Shown here piece after piece: positions 7,195 through 10,560 of a DNA stretch of 10,560 bases. Location of the stretch: the NCBI GenBank assembly GCA_027311125.1, contig DAICZO010000215.1, positions 1 to 10,560 on the forward strand, given 5' to 3'. A program made the translations under genes and the position numbers. A model generated the notes under the pieces. It was not told where the DNA came from and ran no database searches. It saw only the letters and a list, made by a program, of their open reading frames with translations. The DNA is from Acidobacteriaceae bacterium. Lineage in GTDB: Bacteria; Acidobacteriota; Terriglobia; Terriglobales; Acidobacteriaceae. How positions within the stretch are numbered: the first letter of the stretch is position 1; the number at the start of each line of letters is the position of its first letter.

Positions 7195-7493
7195 CGTATG
7201 CTCTCCAACCGCATCTGCGGCGTTGCTACCTCGGTTATGCGCAAGGCGAAGTTGCCGCTCACCACGACAACCTCGCCCCGCGCGACAATCCTGTCACCCA
7301 CCACCAGATCCACTGGGTCCGATACATGCCGCTCCAACTCCACGACATCCCCCGGGCCCAGCTCCAACACCTCGCGCAACGCCATCTGACGCGAACCAAA
7401 CTGCAGCGTCGCATCCAGCTCAATGTCGTACAGCAATCCCAGCGTCGTCTCGTTACCAACTACGTCGTCCACCGCCACCGTTCCCTTCTCCAT
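7182..7493 (-). CDS. fliN: Flagellar motor switch protein FliN
   Basis: This 103-residue protein is almost entirely a SpoA/FliN C-terminal domain (about 19-90). It shows the typical order YDIELDATL, MALREVLELGPGDVVEL, DPVDLVVGDRIVARGEVVVV and NFALRITEV. FliN forms the lower part of the C-ring with FliM; it takes part in torque switching and docks the FliH export complex. The length is near the short end for the family (E. coli 137 residues), because the N-terminal extension is only about 18 residues. The ATG has AAGGGG 6 bases upstream. It starts 14 bases after the fliM stop and overlaps the next gene by 13 bases, so it is in one operon with both. Confidence 0.93.
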   Translation of the reverse strand: MEKGTVAVDDVVGNETTLGLLYDIELDATLQFGSRQMALREVLELGPGDVVELERHVSDPVDLVVGDRIVARGEVVVVSGNFALRITEVATPQMRLESIRCLF

Positions 7494-7507
7494 TGCTTGC
7501 CCCTTCT

Positions 7508-8488
7508 CTAGTTCGCATGGCTCATGCTGGTTGAGACCGCAAGCGAGCTGGCATCGCCAATCAGTTGTCCGCCCTTATGCTCACCGCTGCTGACAATATG
7601 GGCGCGACTGAACATCAACCCACCCACCCGTAACTCCGCATCGCAATGCGCTGCCAACGGAAGCCGCAGCAGGGTTCCAGGCTCCAGCGTAGCCAACTCC
7701 CGCGCCCGAAGCCGTAGCGGAGGAAACTGCAAGGTCCCGCCCACCGCCACCTCGCTGACCAGCTCCCGCATCCGTCGCCGGGCCTCCTTCGACCGCCTCC
7801 GCGGACGATCACCCTCGGCCACCATCCGTCGCAAAATCGCATTCACAATCGATGCCGGCAAACACAGATTGACCACACCCTGCGCCTCCGGCATACGCAC
7901 CTCAAAGCTCATGCACAAGGTCTTTTCGCCCGGCGTCATGATCCGAAGCACCTTATCTTCCATCTCCCGCTTCTCAAACAGCAGCTCCAGCCCCACTTGC
8001 TGCCAGGCAACGTTCAACTCCTGCACGATCATCTGCACCACCGACCAGAAAACCTCTTCTTCAATGTCCGTCAACTGTCGAACCTCTGCCGCCTGGCCAA
8101 TCCCTCCCAGCAGCACATCCACCACTGGCAGCGCTAGCGACACTTCAATCTCCATCAAGCCCAATGCATCGAACGGCTCAACCCGAATCGAGCACATATA
8201 CGTCGGCTTACCCAGCCGGCTCACAAACTCGCCGTACGTCAACTGTTCGCCCGCCACCAGCTTCACATCGAAGTGCATCCGCAGCCATCCGCCCAACGTA
8301 TGCATCAGGTTCCGGGCAAACTGATCGTTCAGGGTGCTGATCGCCTTCAACTGTTCACTGCTGATCTGCCCAGCGCGTTTGAAGTTATACAGCTCTGGTG
8401 CATCCAACTCACGCAATGCGCTCTCGTCCTGCGCCATCGCAGCGCTAAAGAGCGCGTCAATCCCTGATTGTCCCAGTTGCTTTTCCAT
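7508..8488 (-). CDS. fliM: Flagellar motor switch protein FliM
   Basis: This 326-residue protein is of normal FliM length. The N-terminus, LGQSGIDALFSAAM (5-18), is the conserved peptide that binds phosphorylated CheY. The middle domain follows (about 45-225), including QLTYGEFVSRL (82-92), the LLGG stretch (126-129) and TDIEEEVFWSVV (140-151). A SpoA domain (about 240-315) contains LRARELATLEPGTLLRL. FliM is the C-ring core that links FliG to FliN and receives the chemotaxis signal. The ATG at 8488 is chosen because it places the CheY-binding peptide at the N-terminus and has repeated AGGAAGG 11 bases upstream. The frame stays open further upstream to a GTG at 8566, but that would overlap the end of fliA and add a non-conserved 26 residues. 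The gap to fliA is 49 bases. Confidence 0.95.
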   Translation of the reverse strand: MEKQLGQSGIDALFSAAMAQDESALRELDAPELYNFKRAGQISSEQLKAISTLNDQFARNLMHTLGGWLRMHFDVKLVAGEQLTYGEFVSRLGKPTYMCSIRVEPFDALGLMEIEVSLALPVVDVLLGGIGQAAEVRQLTDIEEEVFWSVVQMIVQELNVAWQQVGLELLFEKREMEDKVLRIMTPGEKTLCMSFEVRMPEAQGVVNLCLPASIVNAILRRMVAEGDRPRRRSKEARRRMRELVSEVAVGGTLQFPPLRLRARELATLEPGTLLRLPLAAHCDAELRVGGLMFSRAHIVSSGEHKGGQLIGDASSLAVSTSMSHAN

Positions 8489-8537
8489 GGAGCCGACTAC
8501 CTTCCTTCCTGCGAGTTCGCGCGACTGGTACACCAGC

Positions 8538-9464
8538 TCAGCGGGTTTGAGACTTCGCACCTGCACTCACACTGCCGGCACGCATCACACTCAAGGCCAC
8601 CCGCAGCCGCAGCACCGCCGACGAGTGAATCTGCGACACCCGCGACTCCACCACCCCCAGCGTCAACCCAATCTCTTTCATCGTCAGCTCTTCGTAGTAG
8701 TACAACGTAAGCACCAGCCGCTCTTTCTCTGGCAGTTCGTCAATCGCATCGATCAAGCGCTGCTTCATCTCACCCTGCAGGCAGCGAAACAGCGGATCCT
8801 CCTCCGGCGACCCCGGAATGTACGCCAGCTCATCATCGCCCGAATCCTCCGACCGCTCCATGTGCAGACTGCCTATCTCTAAACCCTTCAACTCGCCCAA
8901 CAGGTGCTGATACTCCTCCAGCCCCAGCTTCATCTCCTCCGCAATCTCCTGCTCCATCGGAGCACGACCGAGTCGCTGCGTCACCGAGCGGATCGCCTCT
9001 TCCACAGCACGACCCTTGCGTCGCAGCTCACGCGGACTCCAATCCAGCGTACGCAGCGAGTCCAGGATCGCGCCCCGTATACGGAACTGCGCATAGCTCT
9101 TGAACTGCACCTTCTTGCCATGGTCGAACTTCGCAAACGCATCCATTAGCCCAACGATCCCAGCCGAGATCAGATCGTCCAGCTCCACATGCTGCGGCAA
9201 CCGCTCATGGATCCGCCGCGCGATATACCGCACCGTCGGCAGATGCTCCATCAACAGTCGGTCGCGGTCCGAAGCCACACTGCTCTCCAGCGCATCGCCT
9301 ATGCCGTCATCCGCACCGGTAAACGGCGTAAACACGGGCAACGCACCGCCGATAGCCTCCGTCCCCAGCGGCTGTCCGGAGATCGCACTCTGTTTCCCCA
9401 GCAAGCCAAAGCGATCTATCATCCCTGCCAATCCTGCGGCCTTCATCGCATCTCCTGTGCCCAT
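8538..9464 (-). CDS. fliA: Flagellar RNA polymerase sigma factor FliA (sigma-28 type)
   Basis: This 308-residue sigma factor has region 2 at about 65-137 (LPQHVELDDLISAGIVGLMD, then FKSYAQFRIRGAILDSLR), region 3 at about 142-190 (DWSPRELRRK and a helix-turn-helix) and region 4 at about 235-292 (LPEKERLVLTLYYYEELTMK, then VVESRVSQIHSSA). The DWSPR and SRVSQIH signatures mark the FliA/SigD/WhiG branch; with flagellar neighbours on both sides, FliA is clear. It directs transcription of late flagellar and chemotaxis genes. About 60 residues precede region 2, which E. coli FliA (239 residues) lacks. Two starts near the 5' end are plausible: ATG 9464 (GAGG, 5-base spacing) and ATG 9446 (AGGAG, 5-base spacing). 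A GTG at 9278 with GGAG 6 bases upstream would give a 246-residue protein of usual length. The gap to flhA is 60 bases. Confidence 0.93.
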   Translation of the reverse strand: MGTGDAMKAAGLAGMIDRFGLLGKQSAISGQPLGTEAIGGALPVFTPFTGADDGIGDALESSVASDRDRLLMEHLPTVRYIARRIHERLPQHVELDDLISAGIVGLMDAFAKFDHGKKVQFKSYAQFRIRGAILDSLRTLDWSPRELRRKGRAVEEAIRSVTQRLGRAPMEQEIAEEMKLGLEEYQHLLGELKGLEIGSLHMERSEDSGDDELAYIPGSPEEDPLFRCLQGEMKQRLIDAIDELPEKERLVLTLYYYEELTMKEIGLTLGVVESRVSQIHSSAVLRLRVALSVMRAGSVSAGAKSQTR

Positions 9465-9524
9465 TCGTCCCTCTCTCTCGTTGTGCTGCGCCTTGCTTTT
9501 ACCTGTTCGTGCCCGCCGTCTGCT

Positions 9525-10560
9525 TTACCCCACCGTCCCCACGCTGCGTATGCGGATCTCGGCGGGGATCTCTCCCGGGGCCAGCACTGTCACCTTCGGC
9601 AGAAACGGCTCCAGCCATCGCCGCAAGTGATAGCGGGCTGGACTTGGACATAACAGCACGGGCAGTGCCGAAGTAGACCCCCCAGCGGTTAGTCGTTTCA
9701 CAGACTCCACCAGCCGTTTCAAATACTCCGCAGGCCTCCCCACCGGTCTCGATCCATCGCCCAGCAGCAGCCCTGCACTCTGCGGATCGAACGTGCCCAC
9801 CAGCTCACTCTGTAAGATCTCCTCCAGCAACAGCACTCGTAACCCACCATCCCCATCCAGCAGCGGATGAATGAGGACGCGGCCCAGCGACTGGCGCACG
9901 CTCTCTACCAGGTGAACAATGTTCTTCGACTGCTGCGCCGCCTCCACCAACACCTCCAGAATCGCGCCCAGATCGCGGATCGACACCTGCTCCCGCAATA
10001 ACTGCTGCAATACCCGCTGTACTTCGCCAAGCGTCATCAGCTTTGGTATCAGCTCCTCCACCAGCTTCGGATAGCTCTCGTTCATGCTGTCCAGCAGTCG
10101 CTTCACCTCCTGCCGCCCCAGCAACTCATGCGCATGCCGCCGGATCAACTCGCCCAGATGCGTCCCAATCACCGTCGTCTGATCGACCACGGAGTAGCCC
10201 GCAGCCAGCGCCGACTCCTCCAGCCCCGGTTGAATCCACCGCGCCATCACCCCAAACGCAGGTTCCTTCGTCTCCACGCCCGGTAGTGCCCGTGCCTTCG
10301 GGTCGGCACTCACCGCCAGCAGGCAGTTCTGTTCCGTCTGCCACCGGGCAATCTCCACCCCCCGCAGACTCACCACATACTCCCGCGGCTTCAATCGCAG
10401 ATTGTCCGTAATGTGCACTGCTGGCACAATGAATCCCAACTCCGTAGCCATATGCCGCCGCAGCGCACGCACTCGGTTCAGCATCTGTCCGCCCTGTTTC
10501 TCATCCACCAGCGGTATCAGTTGAAAACCAATCTCCAGCGTCAACTCATCCATCCGTAGC
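9525..10560 (-). CDS. flhA: Flagellar export gate protein FlhA, C-terminal cytoplasmic part (5' end outside window)
   Basis: The minus-strand frame is open through the right edge, so only about 345 C-terminal residues are present and the membrane half lies beyond the window. The visible part is the cytoplasmic FlhA domain, which forms the nonameric ring that receives substrates and chaperones of flagellar type III secretion. Diagnostic stretches are GYSVVDQTTVIGTHLGELIR followed by RHAHELLGRQEV (around 10210-10100 reading leftwards) and LIPKLMTLGEVQRVLQQLL followed by REQVSIRDLGAILE (around 10055-9960). Both are close to the standard FlhA pattern. The C-terminus ends about where the family does. 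Flagellar context (fliA, fliM and fliN follow) favours FlhA over a virulence export homologue such as SctV. The TAA is at 9525-9527, and fliA starts 60 bases further along the operon. Confidence 0.95.
   Translation of the reverse strand, partial: LRMDELTLEIGFQLIPLVDEKQGGQMLNRVRALRRHMATELGFIVPAVHITDNLRLKPREYVVSLRGVEIARWQTEQNCLLAVSADPKARALPGVETKEPAFGVMARWIQPGLEESALAAGYSVVDQTTVIGTHLGELIRRHAHELLGRQEVKRLLDSMNESYPKLVEELIPKLMTLGEVQRVLQQLLREQVSIRDLGAILEVLVEAAQQSKNIVHLVESVRQSLGRVLIHPLLDGDGGLRVLLLEEILQSELVGTFDPQSAGLLLGDGSRPVGRPAEYLKRLVESVKRLTAGGSTSALPVLLCPSPARYHLRRWLEPFLPKVTVLAPGEIPAEIRIRSVGTVG

Noticed and set aside
8489..8566. 26-residue upstream extension of FliM from a GTG at 8566
   Set aside because: It would overlap the fliA 3' end, is not FliM-like, and would bury the CheY-binding peptide that belongs at the N-terminus; the ATG at 8488 has a good ribosome binding site.

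Overview
The window is GC-rich and densely coding. Its gene families (secreted amidohydrolase, Do-type protease, small peptidoglycan-binding protein, and a flagellar block ending in a Cys4 plus MshEN protein) suggest a Gram-negative soil bacterium, most plausibly an acidobacterium of the Terriglobus/Granulicella/Edaphobacter kind. That assignment rests on remembered family resemblance and gene content, not on a search.

Layout. Positions 1-3622 hold three plus-strand genes with short gaps of 37 and 51 bases: the C-terminal part of an M20 metallopeptidase, an exported YtcJ-like amidohydrolase, and an EamA/DMT membrane transporter. Together they look like a small degradation and transport cluster for amide or peptide compounds, but no substrate can be read from the sequence. 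Positions 3815-5470 encode a membrane-anchored Do/HtrA serine protease with two PDZ domains, closed by a strong hairpin terminator. It is followed by a small exported peptidoglycan-binding-domain protein (5702-6100). A perfect 12-bp inverted repeat at 6121-6148 closes that gene and can also serve the converging minus-strand operon.

Positions 6184-10560 are a flagellar operon read on the minus strand, in the order flhA (partial, runs off the right edge), fliA, fliM, fliN, and a 336-residue protein of undefined role. FlhA is the export gate, FliA the flagellar sigma factor (sigma-28), and FliM and FliN the C-ring switch proteins. The last gene starts inside the 3' end of fliN, so it is probably translated together with it. 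It carries four cysteines in a zinc-ribbon-like arrangement followed by an MshEN (GspE N-terminal) domain, a fold known to bind cyclic di-GMP, and has no ATPase domain. A stand-alone MshEN protein coupled to the flagellar switch genes is the most interesting object here: a candidate second-messenger input to the motor.

No tRNA, rRNA, CRISPR array, insertion sequence or phage remnant was seen. Every stretch longer than about 150 bases without a gene (3623-3814 and 5471-5701) is described below.
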